64,000 nt of DNA from Clostridium sp. Marseille-Q2269 (GTDB lineage: Bacteria; Bacillota; Clostridia; Clostridiales; Clostridiaceae): NCBI RefSeq assembly GCF_943736985.1, contig NZ_CALSFS010000002.1, forward strand, positions 62,001 to 126,000, in the 5' to 3' direction. The stretch's first letter is position 1; every line of letters begins with the position of its first letter. Shown here piece after piece: positions 37,749 to 48,549 of the stretch. Made by a program: the position numbers and the translations under genes. The notes under the pieces were generated by a model that searched no databases, was not told where the DNA came from, and saw only the letters and a program-made list of their open reading frames with translations.

Positions 37749-38906
37749 TTATATATCATAATTTTTCCACAAATATTCTCTTACTTCATTATCTACATTG
37801 ATAACATTATCTAATGTAACTTCCATAGGTCTATAAAATTTATTCATACACTCCTCTAACAAATCACCTATTTGTAATAATTCTATTTTACCTTTTAAAA
37901 ATAAATCTACTGCTACCTCGTTAGCACCATTTAATATAGCTGGCATTATTCCTGCTTTTTTGCCTGCCTCGTAAGCTAATTTCAATGGTGAAAATGTATC
38001 TAGATCAGGTTTTTCAAAGGTTAAATTAGATATTGTATAAAAATCTAAAGGTTCTATCTGAGATTTTTTTCTATTTGGATAATTTAAAGCGTATTGTATA
38101 GGCAATTTCATATCTGGAACTGCCATTTGTGCTATTATACTACCGTCTTTATATTCAACCATAGAATGAACTATACTTTGTGGATGTACCACTACCTTTA
38201 TATTCTCATATCTTACCCCAAATAAAAAATGAGCTTCTATAACCTCTAGCCCTTTATTCATTAATGTAGCAGAATCTATAGATATTTTTTTACCCATATT
38301 CCATTTAGGATGTTTAAGAGCATTTTCTGGCTTTATGTCTATAAGATCTTTCTTTTGCATTCCTCTAAATGGTCCTCCTGAAGCTGTTAATATTATATTT
38401 TTAACCTCTTCTTTTTTATTTCCTCTTAGGCATTGAAATATAGCTCCATGTTCTGAATCCACAGGTAGTATTTTTACATTGTGTTCTTTGGCTTTACTGA
38501 TAACTAATTCCCCTGCTACTACTAAAGTTTCTTTATTAGCTAAAGCTATATCTTTTCCGCTCTCTATTGCTTTTATGGTTGGAACTAATCCTATCATGCC
38601 AACAACAGAGGTAACTACTATATTTACCTCTTCTAGAGTGCTTATATAGATCATTCCTTCCATACCTTTTAAAACTTTAGTATCCATTTTGTTGTCTATA
38701 CAAAAATTTTCTACTATTTTAAAAGGATCTTCTTGCATTAATACTGCATATTTAGGTTTAAATTCTTTTATAATTTCTATAACTTTTTCATAACTTTTAT
38801 TTGCAGATATAGCTATTAATTTTAGTTCTTCATTTTCCTTTTTTATTACATCTAAAGTTTGAGTGCCAATGGAACCTGTAGCTCCTAATATAGTTATGTT
38901 CTTCAA
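37749..38906 (-). CDS. dxr: 1-deoxy-D-xylulose-5-phosphate reductoisomerase
   Basis: The 385-residue enzyme makes 2-C-methylerythritol 4-phosphate with NADPH. The NADPH motif GATGSIGTQTLDVI is at residues 6-19. The metal/substrate block is PVDSEHGAIFQCLRG, and NMGKKISIDSATLMNKGLEV is conserved. It is the second MEP gene here with ispG. It follows the AI-2E-type permease gene by about 30 bases and is probably co-transcribed. Confidence 0.95.
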   Translation of the reverse strand: MKNITILGATGSIGTQTLDVIKKENEELKLIAISANKSYEKVIEIIKEFKPKYAVLMQEDPFKIVENFCIDNKMDTKVLKGMEGMIYISTLEEVNIVVTSVVGMIGLVPTIKAIESGKDIALANKETLVVAGELVISKAKEHNVKILPVDSEHGAIFQCLRGNKKEEVKNIILTASGGPFRGMQKKDLIDIKPENALKHPKWNMGKKISIDSATLMNKGLEVIEAHFLFGVRYENIKVVVHPQSIVHSMVEYKDGSIIAQMAVPDMKLPIQYALNYPNRKKSQIEPLDFYTISNLTFEKPDLDTFSPLKLAYEAGKKAGIMPAILNGANEVAVDLFLKGKIELLQIGDLLEECMNKFYRPMEVTLDNVINVDNEVREYLWKNYDI

Positions 38907-38935
38907 AATGTCATCTCTCCTCTAATAACTTTTGT

Positions 38936-39901
38936 TTAAGTTTTTACAAATTCTTTAAGGGTTATTATATACAAAGGTCCTAAAAGCAAACCTAAAAATC
39001 CTAAAATTTTAAATCCTATATATATGGATATTATTATAGCTAAACTAGACAATTGAAGTTTAGAACTCATAAATTTAGTTTCTAGTATTTGTCTAGATAT
39101 TATTAATAATAAATATAAGCATATAAGTCCTAAAAATATCACATAATTTTCAACATAAACCTGATACAATATTAATGGTAAAAAAATTACAACTGTTCCT
39201 ATGTAAGGTAACATGTCTAATATACCACATAATACTCCTAATATTAAATAGTTATTTATATTTAATATTTTCAAACCTATTATAGTTTGAGCTGTAGTAA
39301 ATATAACTAAGAAACATTCTATTTTTATTATTTCCTTTAATTTATATATTTTATCTTTAATTTTTTCAAATTTCTTAATTCCTATATATTTTTTAATATT
39401 TTCTAATATAGCATATTTATCCACTAAAATAAAGTATATAGAAATACTAGCTACAAAATATGCACATATCCATTCTGTGGTATAACTAGCCCCTTTTCTG
39501 AAAAAATCTCCATTTAAAAAATTTGTATTTTTATTAAATATATGCTTATTTATATTTAACATCTTATTTATATCGCTTATAAAGCAATCTATTTCTGTTT
39601 TAAAACTATAATAATTACCTTTTAATAATATTAAATGATTATAAATAAAATTTCCTATAAAAAAAACTACTAAGATTAGCATAATATTTACTAAGATTAT
39701 ACTTATAATAGAATTTATATTATTATTAAATATATTTTTTTTACACAGAAAGTTATAAATAGGATTACACAGAAAAAGTAATATCACTATTATAAAAAAA
39801 GGTTTAAAATAGTTTTTTATTAATAAGGCTAATAAAAAAAATATTACGAATATTATTATAGCATAGATTATATCTTTATATTTATATTTATCATGCCTCA
39901 A
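38936..39901 (-). CDS. AI-2E family (PF01594) membrane protein
   Basis: The 321-residue protein has six to eight hydrophobic segments. The C-terminal GVLCGILDMLPYIGTVVIFLP block and the GLLLGP end are characteristic of the AI-2E/TqsA/YtvI superfamily, whose members include ion antiporters. Substrate is unknown. The start is TTG with AAAGGAG 7 bases upstream. It is inserted between cdsA and dxr, which are adjacent in many Firmicutes, and begins a new unit after the strong cdsA terminator. Confidence 0.8.
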   Translation of the reverse strand: MRHDKYKYKDIIYAIIIFVIFFLLALLIKNYFKPFFIIVILLFLCNPIYNFLCKKNIFNNNINSIISIILVNIMLILVVFFIGNFIYNHLILLKGNYYSFKTEIDCFISDINKMLNINKHIFNKNTNFLNGDFFRKGASYTTEWICAYFVASISIYFILVDKYAILENIKKYIGIKKFEKIKDKIYKLKEIIKIECFLVIFTTAQTIIGLKILNINNYLILGVLCGILDMLPYIGTVVIFLPLILYQVYVENYVIFLGLICLYLLLIISRQILETKFMSSKLQLSSLAIIISIYIGFKILGFLGLLLGPLYIITLKEFVKT

Positions 39902-40093
39902 TTTTTTACTCCTTTTATTGCTTTCTAGATAAATATATTCATAATAAATCTTATATATTAAATTTTTAATTTAATTGTGAAAATATACTATTTTTTATTA
40001 GATTATCTTTCTTATCTTTTAAATTATTATTCTCTTTATAATTTTTATAATACTTTTCTAAAGTTAATACTTTATTAAATTTTAATTATACTA

Positions 40094-40132
40094 AAAAACT
40101 CAATCTATAAAACAAATATAGATTGAGTTTTT
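40094..40132 (-). terminator. cdsA terminator
   Basis: A perfect 16-bp stem starting AAAAACTCAATCTATA with a 7-base loop. It lies about 16 bases after the cdsA stop. Confidence 0.85.
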
Positions 40133-40148
40133 ATAATCATATTTTATT

Positions 40149-40946
40149 CTAAAATTGTAATATAAAAGTCAAATAATAATATACTGCCACTGATGAAAAT
40201 AAAATGCTATCAAATCTATCTAGAATTCCTCCATGGCCCGGTATTAGATTACTATAATCTTTTACTCCTGCATATCTTTTTATGGATGAAGCTACCAAAT
40301 CTCCAAATTGACAAACTATTCCACATATAAGTCCTATTAATACATAATGTATGATTTCTATATTAACTCCAAATTTTAATATAACTATACCAAATATAGT
40401 GCAGGCTAATGAAGCTCCTACTATTCCGCCTATAGATCCTTCTATAGTCTTCTTAGGGCTTACCTTAGGACACAATTTACTTTTGCCAAAATACTTTCCT
40501 ACATAATAAGCTGTGGTATCACAAAGCCAAGCAGAAATAAATATAAGCCAAACTAAGTATTCCCCATGAATTTTATTATTAACTAGAACTATAAAACTAA
40601 AAAATACAGGCACATATAAAAATCCTAAAATTGTTATAGCCACATCTATAAAATTATACTTCAAATTTATAACTGGTATGGCCAAAAGTATAAAAATAGC
40701 TAAAATAATTATATGAAAAATATTTTTATAGTTTATGGTGTTTAAAAGGGGTATATAGTATATTAAACATAATAAATATCCTATTATTTCTATAGGATGT
40801 ATTTCTTTATTCTTAATTACTTTATAAAACTCATACATCCCCCCTAAAGAAAGTGCTAATATACCCCATTTTAAAAATACTCCTCCTATAAATAGGAATA
40901 TTAAAAAGGGTGCTAGAACTAAAGCCCCTATATATCTACTATTCAT
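40149..40946 (-). CDS. cdsA: Phosphatidate cytidylyltransferase
   Basis: The 265-residue membrane enzyme makes CDP-diacylglycerol, the precursor used by PgsA in this window. The family signature is at the C-terminal half: WLCDTTAYYVGKYFGK then SPKKTIEGSIGG. About eight membrane helices are visible. TAGGAGAG precedes the ATG. It follows uppS by 24 bases and ends the transcript. Confidence 0.94.
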   Translation of the reverse strand: MNSRYIGALVLAPFLIFLFIGGVFLKWGILALSLGGMYEFYKVIKNKEIHPIEIIGYLLCLIYYIPLLNTINYKNIFHIIILAIFILLAIPVINLKYNFIDVAITILGFLYVPVFFSFIVLVNNKIHGEYLVWLIFISAWLCDTTAYYVGKYFGKSKLCPKVSPKKTIEGSIGGIVGASLACTIFGIVILKFGVNIEIIHYVLIGLICGIVCQFGDLVASSIKRYAGVKDYSNLIPGHGGILDRFDSILFSSVAVYYYLTFILQF

Positions 40947-40970
40947 TGCATTCTCTCCTATTCTAAAAGG

Positions 40971-41729
40971 TTATTTTACAGCTCCGAATCTTCTATCTCT
41001 GTTTTGATAATCATATATGGCTTTATGAAGATGCTGTTTTTTAAAATCAGGCCACTTTATATCAGAATACCAAAATTCTGAATAGGCACATTGCCACAAT
41101 AAAAAATTACTTATCCTTTTTTCTCCACTAGGTCTTATTATCAAATCTGGATCTAACATACCTTTAGTGTAAAGATAATTCGAAACAGTTTTTTCACTTA
41201 TATCTTCTTTTGTTATAATTCCTTTTTCTATATCATTGTACATATATTCTATAGCTCTTATTATTTCATCCCTTCCACCATAATTTAATGCCAAATTTAA
41301 TACTAATCCTGTATTATCTTTAGTCTCTTCGTAAGCTTTTTTTAATTCCTTTACACATAATTCTGGCAGTCTTTCTATATTTCCTATTGCATTTATTACT
41401 ACATTGTTTTTATTAAGTTCTTTTACTTCTTTTCTCAAATATTGAACTAATAAGGTCATAAGGCCACTAACTTCATCTTTAGGCCTTTTCCAATTTTCAG
41501 TAGAGAATGCATATAGGGTTAAATATTTTACCCCCAAATTATTACATTCCTTTACTATTTCTCTTATAGTTTCTACCCCAGCTTTATGTCCCATGGTTCT
41601 AGGAAGCTTTCTCTCTTTAGCCCATCTTCCATTTCCATCCATTATTATAGCAATATGCTTTGGTATATTATTTACATCTAAATTAATCTCTTCAGTATTT
41701 TTTTTATTACGTAATAGAAATTTTTTCAT
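40971..41729 (-). CDS. uppS: Isoprenyl transferase (undecaprenyl diphosphate synthase)
   Basis: A 252-residue cis-prenyltransferase that makes the undecaprenyl lipid carrier for cell wall synthesis. [20 protein letters not shown] is the substrate-binding block. [10 protein letters not shown] and [18 protein letters not shown] are also conserved. Start behind GGGGGT. It is followed by cdsA and preceded by an frr terminator, so expression probably comes from readthrough or a promoter in the short gap. Confidence 0.95.
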   Translation of the reverse strand: MKKFLLRNKKNTEEINLDVNNIPKHIAIIMDGNGRWAKERKLPRTMGHKAGVETIREIVKECNNLGVKYLTLYAFSTENWKRPKDEVSGLMTLLVQYLRKEVKELNKNNVVINAIGNIERLPELCVKELKKAYEETKDNTGLVLNLALNYGGRDEIIRAIEYMYNDIEKGIITKEDISEKTVSNYLYTKGMLDPDLIIRPSGEKRISNFLLWQCAYSEFWYSDIKWPDFKKQHLHKAIYDYQNRDRRFGAVK

Positions 41730-41768
41730 AGAGTTACCCCCAACATCTTTAATCCTAAGTTATTAAAA

Positions 41769-41788
41769 AACCTGCTAATAAGCAGGTT
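41769..41788 (-). terminator. frr terminator
   Basis: AACCTGCT and AGCAGGTT form a perfect 8-bp stem with a 4-base loop, followed by TTTT on the minus strand. Confidence 0.75.
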
Positions 41789-41795
41789 GTAATAT

Positions 41796-42350
41796 TTATA
41801 TAGATAGTATTTCCTTTTCTTTTGAACTTATTATAAGATCTATTTCTTTTATATATTTATCAGTTTTCTTTTGAACATCATCTTCTGCCTTTTTTATATC
41901 ATCTTCTGAAACATCATCTTTTTTTAGATTCTTAACATCATCATTGCAATCTCTTCTTATGGATCTTATAGCTACTTTTGCTTCTTCTCCAGTTTTTTTC
42001 ACAGTCTTAACTATGTTTTTTCTTGTTTCCTCTGTCAATTCTGGTATAACAAGTCTTATTACTGTACCATCATTAGAAGGATTTAAACCTAAATCTGATT
42101 TTAATATAGCCTTTTCTATAGCACCCATGGAACTCTTATCCCAAGGTTGTATTAAAAGAACTCTGGCTTCTGGTACAGATATATTAGCTAATTGATTTAA
42201 AGGTGTCATAGATCCATAATATTCTGCTTCTATTCTATCAAGCATTGCCGGATTAGCTCTTCCAGCTTTCATTGAAGATAATTCCCTCTTTAAAGCTACA
42301 ATAGCCTTACCCATTTTTTCATCTGCTTTGTTTAATATTTCTTTTATCAT
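41796..42350 (-). CDS. frr: Ribosome recycling factor
   Basis: A 184-residue protein that, with EF-G, splits post-termination ribosomes. SSMKAGRANPAMLDRIEAEY and the C-terminal coiled coil are typical. It lies 15 bases downstream of pyrH, the standard order rpsB-tsf-pyrH-frr. Confidence 0.96.
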   Translation of the reverse strand: MIKEILNKADEKMGKAIVALKRELSSMKAGRANPAMLDRIEAEYYGSMTPLNQLANISVPEARVLLIQPWDKSSMGAIEKAILKSDLGLNPSNDGTVIRLVIPELTEETRKNIVKTVKKTGEEAKVAIRSIRRDCNDDVKNLKKDDVSEDDIKKAEDDVQKKTDKYIKEIDLIISSKEKEILSI

Positions 42351-42365
42351 TTAAATAACCTCCCT

Positions 42366-43082
42366 TTATTTTGAATTTGAAACTAGAGTACCTATTTTTT
42401 CTCCAGTCACAGCCTTTATTATATTACAAGGTTCATCTAATCCAAAAACTAATATCGGAATATCATTATCCATGCATAAAGAAGTAGCTGTAGAATCCAT
42501 AACTTGTAGCCCTTGTTCTAATACTTCTATATAAGATAATTTGTTATACTTCTTAGCATCATCATATTTGTGAGGATCCTTGTCATATACTCCATCTACT
42601 TTTTTAGCAAGTAATATTACATCTGCTTCTATTTCCGCAGCTCTTAATGCAGCAGCTGTATCTGTTGAAAAGTATGGATTTCCTGTGCCAGACGCAAATA
42701 TAACTACTCTTTCTTTTTCTAAATGTCTCATAGCTCTTCTTCTTATAAATGGTTCTGCAATTTCTTTCATTTCTATAGCAGTTTGAACTCTAGTATCAAC
42801 TCCCAATTGTTCTAATGAATCCTGGAGTGCTAAAGCATTTATGCAAGTAGCTAACATTCCCATATAATCTGCTGTAGTTCTATCCATGGCTGAACCACTT
42901 CTTCCTCTCCAGATGTTTCCACCACCAACTACTGCTCCTACTTCTATTCCCATATCAACTAATTTTTTTATTTGATATGATAATTCCTTTGTAAAGTCAA
43001 AATCAAAACCAAAACCTTTATCTCCTGATAGTGCTTCTCCTGATAGCTTTAACATAACGCGCTTATACTTTGGTTCATTCAT
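42366..43082 (-). CDS. pyrH: UMP kinase
   Basis: The 238-residue hexameric kinase converts UMP to [15 protein letters not shown] binds phosphate; [12 protein letters not shown] and [17 protein letters not shown] are the nucleotide-binding blocks. TTGGAGG precedes the ATG. It is separated from tsf by nearly 390 bases and a strong terminator, and must have its own promoter or rely on readthrough. Confidence 0.96.
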   Translation of the reverse strand: MNEPKYKRVMLKLSGEALSGDKGFGFDFDFTKELSYQIKKLVDMGIEVGAVVGGGNIWRGRSGSAMDRTTADYMGMLATCINALALQDSLEQLGVDTRVQTAIEMKEIAEPFIRRRAMRHLEKERVVIFASGTGNPYFSTDTAAALRAAEIEADVILLAKKVDGVYDKDPHKYDDAKKYNKLSYIEVLEQGLQVMDSTATSLCMDNDIPILVFGLDEPCNIIKAVTGEKIGTLVSNSK

Positions 43083-43433
43083 CTATATTATACCTCCAAA
43101 TTATTTTAAATTAAATATATTATGTATTATAAATTAAGCTTTAGGTTAAAAGAAATTTAATATTCCTGTATATTATAAATTTAACTTTATAAAAACCACT
43201 ATTATATGCATATCATTTATATAAGAATCTATTAATTTAATTATATTCACAACAATTATATCATATAAAATTATTCTACTACCATCTTATGTAATGCCTC
43301 TATAGTTAGATCTTTTGTGGATTTCTATATGCAATATTAAAAATAACAACTTAATTTTAATAAATTTTCACATAATCCAAAAGTTCATTTCATCTTATAT
43401 GTATTTTATATAAATCTTTATCATCTTATTTTT
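43083..43433. other. Intergenic region between tsf and pyrH
   Basis: About 350 AT-rich bases hold no ORF. Apart from the pyrH ribosome site (GGAGG) and the tsf terminator at its right edge, I see no consensus promoter or PyrR-like leader that I could defend. Confidence 0.4.
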
Positions 43434-43466
43434 AAAAAAAGAGAACACTCAGTGTTCTCTTTTTTT
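43434..43466 (-). terminator. tsf terminator
   Basis: GAGAACACT and AGTGTTCTC form a perfect 9-bp stem with a single-base centre, flanked by A7 and T7. It starts right after the tsf stop. Confidence 0.88.
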
Positions 43467-43468
43467 AA

Positions 43469-44392
43469 TTATTTACCTTGGTTCATTTGTCTTTGAACTT
43501 CTTCAGCAAAATCTTCTTCTTTCTTTTCTATACCTTCACCTTTTTCATATCTTACAAAGGCTTCTACAGTTATATCTGCACCGATTTCTTTTGATTTTTC
43601 TTGTAAGTATTTAGTTATAGTGTAATCTCCGTTTTTAACCCAAATTTGTTCAATTAAACAGTTTTCTTTATAGTATTTGTTGATTCTTCCCATAACCATT
43701 TTTTCAACAACTTTTTCTGGTTTTCCTTCATTTAAAGCTTGAACTTTGTAAATTTCTTTTTCTTTTTCTAAAGTTTCAGTATCAACGCCATCTTTATTCA
43801 AGAATAATGGGTTAGTAGCTGCAACTTGCATTGCTACATCTTTAGCTATTTGAACTAATTTCTCATCTTCTTTTTCACAAGCTAATTTTACAAGAACACC
43901 AATTCTTCCACCACCGTGTATATAGCTTGTTACAACACCTTTATCTAATGAAAGTTTAGCTATTCTTCTTAGGTTCATATTTTCACCTAATTTAGCTATT
44001 AATTCAGTAATTACATCTTTAACTAACTTACTTTCATCTGCTATATATTTTTCTTCTAATAATTCTTCTGCAGTTGAAACGTTTGAAAGAGCTGCTTGTT
44101 TTGATAAATTGTTTGCTAACTCTACAAATAATTCGTTTACTGAAACAAAATCTGTTTCGCAGTTAAATTCTATTATTGATCCATTTTTCATGTCTTCAGA
44201 TATGTATGTGCTTACAATACCTTCTGCTGCTATTCTGCCTGATTTTTTAGCTGCTGCTGCTAAACCTTTTTCTCTTAATACTTCTACAGCCTTTTCTAAA
44301 TCTCCATCACATTCAGATAAAGCTTTTTTACAATCCATCATTCCTGCGCCAGTTTTTTCTCTTAGATCTTTTACCATTTTAGCACTGATCAT
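43469..44392 (-). CDS. tsf: Translation elongation factor Ts
   Basis: A 307-residue nucleotide-exchange factor for EF-Tu. The N-terminal UBA-like domain includes [19 protein letters not shown]. The core has [16 protein letters not shown] precedes the ATG. It follows rpsB, with an intercistronic stem-loop that may reduce readthrough. Confidence 0.96.
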   Translation of the reverse strand: MISAKMVKDLREKTGAGMMDCKKALSECDGDLEKAVEVLREKGLAAAAKKSGRIAAEGIVSTYISEDMKNGSIIEFNCETDFVSVNELFVELANNLSKQAALSNVSTAEELLEEKYIADESKLVKDVITELIAKLGENMNLRRIAKLSLDKGVVTSYIHGGGRIGVLVKLACEKEDEKLVQIAKDVAMQVAATNPLFLNKDGVDTETLEKEKEIYKVQALNEGKPEKVVEKMVMGRINKYYKENCLIEQIWVKNGDYTITKYLQEKSKEIGADITVEAFVRYEKGEGIEKKEEDFAEEVQRQMNQGK

Positions 44393-44422
44393 TATATATT
44401 CCTCCTATTTCAACTAATTTAA

Positions 44423-44454
44423 AAGGTAAATGAGAGATTAGTCTCACCTACCTT
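44423..44454 (-). terminator. Intercistronic stem-loop between rpsB and tsf
   Basis: AAGGTA and TGAGA pair with TCTCA and TACCTT around a small internal loop. TTTTAAATT follows on the minus strand. It is probably a partial terminator tuning tsf relative to rpsB. Confidence 0.5.
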
Positions 44455-44479
44455 ATATTTTTTGTTTATACTAGCTAAA

Positions 44480-45181
44480 TTATTCTGCTAATTGTTCGCC
44501 TTGTCTTCCTTCAAGAACAGCATCTGCCATTTTTGCTGCTATTAATCTTACAGCTCTTATAGCATCATCATTTCCTGGAATTACGAAATCTACTTCGTCT
44601 GGATCACAGTTTGTATCTACTATAGCTACAACTGGAATTCCAAGTCTTTTAGCTTCTAATATAGCGTTCTTTTCTTTTCTAGGATCAACGATGAACATAG
44701 CACCTACATTATTTGCATCTAAGTTTCTGATTCCACCTAGGTTCTTTTCTAATTTTTCTCTTTCATTCTTTAGTTTTATAACTTCTTTTTTAGGAAGAAC
44801 TTCGAATGTTCCATCTTCTTCCATTTTGTCTAATTCTTCTAATTTGTTTATTCTAGCAGTTATTGTTGTAAAGTTTGTCAACATTCCACCTAACCATCTA
44901 TTGTTAACAAAATGCATTTCTGATCTTTTTGCTTCTTCTTCTATAGCTTCTTGAGCTTGTTTTTTAGTACCTACAAATAAGACATCTTTTCCTTCTTCTG
45001 CAACTGATCTTAAAAAGTTATAAGCTTCTTCTACCTTTTTAACTGTTTTTTGTAAATCGATAATGTAAATCCCATTTCTTTCTGTAAATATGTATGGAGC
45101 CATTTTAGGATTCCATCTTCTTGTTTGATGTCCAAAATGAACACCTGCTTCTAATAATTGTTTCATTGATATAACTGACAT
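44480..45181 (-). CDS. rpsB: 30S ribosomal protein S2
   Basis: The 233-residue S2 protein. [19 protein letters not shown] and [20 protein letters not shown] are diagnostic. AAGGAGG precedes the ATG. It begins the rpsB-tsf transcript from a promoter about 100 bases upstream. Confidence 0.97.
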   Translation of the reverse strand: MSVISMKQLLEAGVHFGHQTRRWNPKMAPYIFTERNGIYIIDLQKTVKKVEEAYNFLRSVAEEGKDVLFVGTKKQAQEAIEEEAKRSEMHFVNNRWLGGMLTNFTTITARINKLEELDKMEEDGTFEVLPKKEVIKLKNEREKLEKNLGGIRNLDANNVGAMFIVDPRKEKNAILEAKRLGIPVVAIVDTNCDPDEVDFVIPGNDDAIRAVRLIAAKMADAVLEGRQGEQLAE

Positions 45182-45284
45182 AAAATTACCTCCTTGGTTT
45201 TTCCTCCATTATCCTTATATTTATAAACCACCTGTTAAGGCACCACTTATAAAATTAGATAATGTGTGTATTTTCTCCTTAGGT

Positions 45285-45313
45285 AGTATATCACACCCTA
45301 CTATGTTATTCAA
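45285..45313 (-). promoter_or_regulatory. rpsB sigma-A promoter
   Basis: TTGAAT and TATACT are spaced by 17 bases on the minus strand. The implied leader is roughly 95 bases long and carries two GGTG-containing repeats of unknown meaning. Confidence 0.65.
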
Positions 45314-45396
45314 TAATAATTCAAAAAATTTTCCCCATATTTTTATCCAATTAAATACACTATGTGAAAATTCATTATTAAATTATACTAAAAAAC

Positions 45397-45418
45397 AAAG
45401 AAGTCCTAAGACTTCTTT
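45397..45418 (-). terminator. codY terminator
   Basis: AAAGAAGTC and GACTTCTTT form a perfect 9-bp stem with a 4-base loop. TGTTTTTTAG follows on the minus strand. Confidence 0.85.
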
Positions 45419-45419
45419 A

Positions 45420-46196
45420 CTATTTTATCTTTTTTAATTCTTCTAAAAGCTTATTATTTAATATTCTAATGTGAGTGCCCTTCATTCCTAAAGATCTTGA
45501 TTCTATTACTCCTGCACTTTCAAATTTTCTTAATGCATTAACTATAACAGATCTTGTTATTCCAACTTTATCTGCTATCTTAGACGCTACTAATAATCCC
45601 TCTGTTCCATCCAATTCATTAAATATATGCTCTACAGCTTCTAATTCTGAATAGGATAGTGTTCCAATAGCTAATTGTACTACAGCCTTTTTTCTTGCTT
45701 CTTCTTCTATTTCATCTTGTTTTGATCTTAAGATTTCAAGGCCAATTATTGTAGCACTGTATTCTGCTAATATTAAATCTTCATCTGTAAATTCTTTATC
45801 AAACCTAGCTAATAATAATGTACCTAATCTTTCTCTATTTCCATTTATAGGAACTATTGTTGATAGCTTATTAATTATTGAACAATCCTTTAAATTATCA
45901 AACACGCATTTATCATGATTAGGTGAGTTTGATAAAGTTTCATTTACATTTAATAATTTATTATTGTAGAATTCAGGGAATCTATTTTCTTTTAAAACAA
46001 CTTCTCTTACCTCGTCACATTCAAATCCTGAATAAAATCTAGATCCCAATATTTTTCCTTTTCTACTAATTATATATACGTTGCATTCTAAAACATCACT
46101 TAATAAGCTACAAATATCTTCGAAATCTACTGGTTCTGCACCTGATTTTTGCAATATTTTATTCAACATTCTTGTTTTTTCTAGTAATGAGCTCAT
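45420..46196 (-). CDS. codY: GTP- and branched-chain amino acid-sensing repressor CodY
   Basis: A 258-residue global regulator of nutrient and virulence genes in Firmicutes. The N-terminal GAF domain senses isoleucine, leucine and valine. The C-terminal winged helix is [25 protein letters not shown] precedes the ATG. It lies between topA and rpsB. The clpQ, clpY, xerC and trmFO genes that precede codY in Bacillus are missing here. Confidence 0.96.
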   Translation of the reverse strand: MSSLLEKTRMLNKILQKSGAEPVDFEDICSLLSDVLECNVYIISRKGKILGSRFYSGFECDEVREVVLKENRFPEFYNNKLLNVNETLSNSPNHDKCVFDNLKDCSIINKLSTIVPINGNRERLGTLLLARFDKEFTDEDLILAEYSATIIGLEILRSKQDEIEEEARKKAVVQLAIGTLSYSELEAVEHIFNELDGTEGLLVASKIADKVGITRSVIVNALRKFESAGVIESRSLGMKGTHIRILNNKLLEELKKIK

Positions 46197-46386
46197 GGGT
46201 TTTCCTCCTTATATTACCGCTTTTACTTTAATTTATATATTGACTCCTGCTGCTTATATATATTATGTCTTTAAAAATTTTGACTATTAAAAATATTTAG
46301 AATTGTTGCCTGTCCTTATTTATAATAACATAAGGGTTTCTTTATTTCAACATTTAAAATATATAAATAATAATTATTTATATGAG

Positions 46387-48504
46387 CTAATCATTATTAA
46401 TTTCTTCTTTATTATTTATATATTTTTTATGTTTACACTCTGAATTAGCACATTCATAATATTCCCCTTTAGCTTTACTTTGTTTTTTCACCATATAACT
46501 GCCACATTCTTCACACTTTTCTTCTACAGGTTCTGACCAGCTTACAAAATCACACTCAGGATAATTGCTACATCCGTAAAATTTTCTACCTTTTCTACTT
46601 TTCTTTACTAAAACTTTCCCATTTTCACACTTAGGACACTTAACATTTATTTCCTCTACTATAGGTTTAGTATTTTTACAGTCTGGATATCCTGGACATG
46701 CTAGAAAATCTCCATATCTTCCGTGCTTTATAACCATATTTCTTCCACATTTCTCACATATTACATCTGTTACTTTATCCTCTATAGTTATTTTTGCAAT
46801 TTCTTTTTCTGCAATTTCTATAGATGCCTTTAAAGGCTCAAAAAAATCATTTACTACTTCTCTCCATGATTTTTTACCCTCTTCTATATAATCAAGTTTG
46901 TTTTCCATGCCTGCTGTAAATTCTAAATCAACTATTTGTTTAAAATATTCACTTACTATATTATCTACTATATCCCCTAATTCTGTAGGTTTTAAAGTTT
47001 TTTTCTCTCTTTCTATATATTTTCTATCTAATATGGTAGATATGATTGGTGCATAGGTACTAGGTCTTCCTATACCATTTTCTTCTAAAGTTTTTACTAG
47101 AGAAGCTTCAGAATATCTAGCTGGAGGTTGTGTAAAATGTTGACTTTTATTTATAGATTTTTCTTTTAAGGCCTCATTTTCTTCTAGCTCAGGTATTTTT
47201 ATACTGTCTTTTTCCTCTTCTGTTGAATATTCATATACCTTCATAAAACCATCAAACGCAATTAAAGATCCACTTGCTCTTAATCCATATCTACCGTTTT
47301 CTATACTTATAGATGTAGAATCTAAGATGCAAGATGACATTTGACTTGCCACAAATCTTTTCCATATTAATTCATACAATTTATATTGTTGTGGTGTCAA
47401 ACTCTCTTTAGCCAGTGTAGGAGTTATTTCAATGTTAGTTGGTCTTACAGCTTCATGAGCATCCTGTATATTTTTCTTTCCTTTAAAAACTCTTGGAGTT
47501 TTTGGAGCATATTCTTCTCCAAAATTATTTTTTATGTGTTCTAAAGCTAATTTTTGAGCTTCTTCTGATATTCTTATAGAGTCTGTTCTCATATAAGTTA
47601 TTAGACCTACTGTGCCAAATCCTTTAATATCTATCCCTTCATATAATTGTTGAGCTATAGACATAGTCTTTTTAGTAGGGAAATTTAATTTTTTATAAGA
47701 ATCCTGTTGAAGAGTACTTGTTGTAAAAGGTGCTAAAGGATTTTTATTTTTCTTTGTCTTCTTTATTTTTTTTATAACAAATTCACCTTTTTTTAAATCG
47801 TCTATAATTCCAATAGCTTCTTCTTCATTATTTATCTCTATTTTTTTCCCTAATTTAGTAGTCAACTTTATAATGAAAGGTTTTTTATTATTTTCTTTAT
47901 GTACCTCACATTCTATAGTCCAATACTCTTTAGGTATAAATTTTTCTATTTCTCTTTCTCTTTCACATATCATTGTTAAAGCTACAGATTGAACCCTACC
48001 TGCACTTAATCCCCATTTAATTTTACTCCACAATATAGGACTTATCTTATACCCAACTAATCTATCTAGTACTCTTCTTGCCTGCTGAGCATCCACTACA
48101 TTCTCGTTTATTTTTCTCGGAGACTTTATTGCCTTTTTTATAGCTGTCTTAGTTATTTCATTAAATTCTATTCTGCACTCAGAATCTTCATCTATTTTTA
48201 AAACATGAGCTAAGTGCCAAGAAATAGCCTCTCCCTCTCTATCAGGGTCAGTTGCCAAATATACTTTTGAACTTTTTTTAGCTTCTTTTCTAAGCTTATC
48301 TAAAAGCTCACCTTTCCCTCTTATTGTTATATATTTAGGTTCATAATCGTTTTCTATATCAACACCTAATTGACTTTTAGGTAAATCTCTTACATGTCCC
48401 ATTGATGCCTCAACTATATAGTTTTTTCCTAAATACTTCTTTATGGTCTTAGCTTTTGCCGGTGATTCTACTATTACTAAATTTTGTCCCATTTTTTGTA
48501 CCAT
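46387..48504 (-). CDS. topA: DNA topoisomerase I
   Basis: A 705-residue type IA topoisomerase that relaxes negative supercoils. The TOPRIM domain opens NLVIVESPAKAKTIKKYLG. The active-site tyrosine lies in GLITYMRTDSIRIS. Three C-terminal zinc-finger modules start CEKCGRN, CPKCENG and CEECGSY; the first is followed by CPGYPDC. The third ends in a CANSECKHK finger. The start at 48504 has no ordinary ribosome site within 10 bases; see the leader hairpin. An internal ATG at 48492 is the alternative. Confidence 0.95.
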   Translation of the reverse strand: MVQKMGQNLVIVESPAKAKTIKKYLGKNYIVEASMGHVRDLPKSQLGVDIENDYEPKYITIRGKGELLDKLRKEAKKSSKVYLATDPDREGEAISWHLAHVLKIDEDSECRIEFNEITKTAIKKAIKSPRKINENVVDAQQARRVLDRLVGYKISPILWSKIKWGLSAGRVQSVALTMICEREREIEKFIPKEYWTIECEVHKENNKKPFIIKLTTKLGKKIEINNEEEAIGIIDDLKKGEFVIKKIKKTKKNKNPLAPFTTSTLQQDSYKKLNFPTKKTMSIAQQLYEGIDIKGFGTVGLITYMRTDSIRISEEAQKLALEHIKNNFGEEYAPKTPRVFKGKKNIQDAHEAVRPTNIEITPTLAKESLTPQQYKLYELIWKRFVASQMSSCILDSTSISIENGRYGLRASGSLIAFDGFMKVYEYSTEEEKDSIKIPELEENEALKEKSINKSQHFTQPPARYSEASLVKTLEENGIGRPSTYAPIISTILDRKYIEREKKTLKPTELGDIVDNIVSEYFKQIVDLEFTAGMENKLDYIEEGKKSWREVVNDFFEPLKASIEIAEKEIAKITIEDKVTDVICEKCGRNMVIKHGRYGDFLACPGYPDCKNTKPIVEEINVKCPKCENGKVLVKKSRKGRKFYGCSNYPECDFVSWSEPVEEKCEECGSYMVKKQSKAKGEYYECANSECKHKKYINNKEEINND

Positions 48505-48549
48505 TTTATTTCTCTGGTAAAACTAGTAACCAGAGTCACACCCCCTTAC
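48505..48549 (-). promoter_or_regulatory. topA leader: distant Shine-Dalgarno and bridging hairpin
   Basis: In the topA leader AAGGGGGTG, near-complete complementarity to the 16S rRNA tail, lies about 35 bases before the ATG. A 7-bp stem CTCTGGT / ACCAGAG with a 10-base loop sits between. If the hairpin folds, the remaining spacer is TGA plus AAATAAA, about 10 bases, a normal spacing. Confidence 0.6.

Noticed and set aside
43083-43433. A pyrimidine attenuator for pyrH
   Set aside because: No anti-terminator/terminator pair or PyrR-like hairpin precedes pyrH; the only terminator belongs to tsf.
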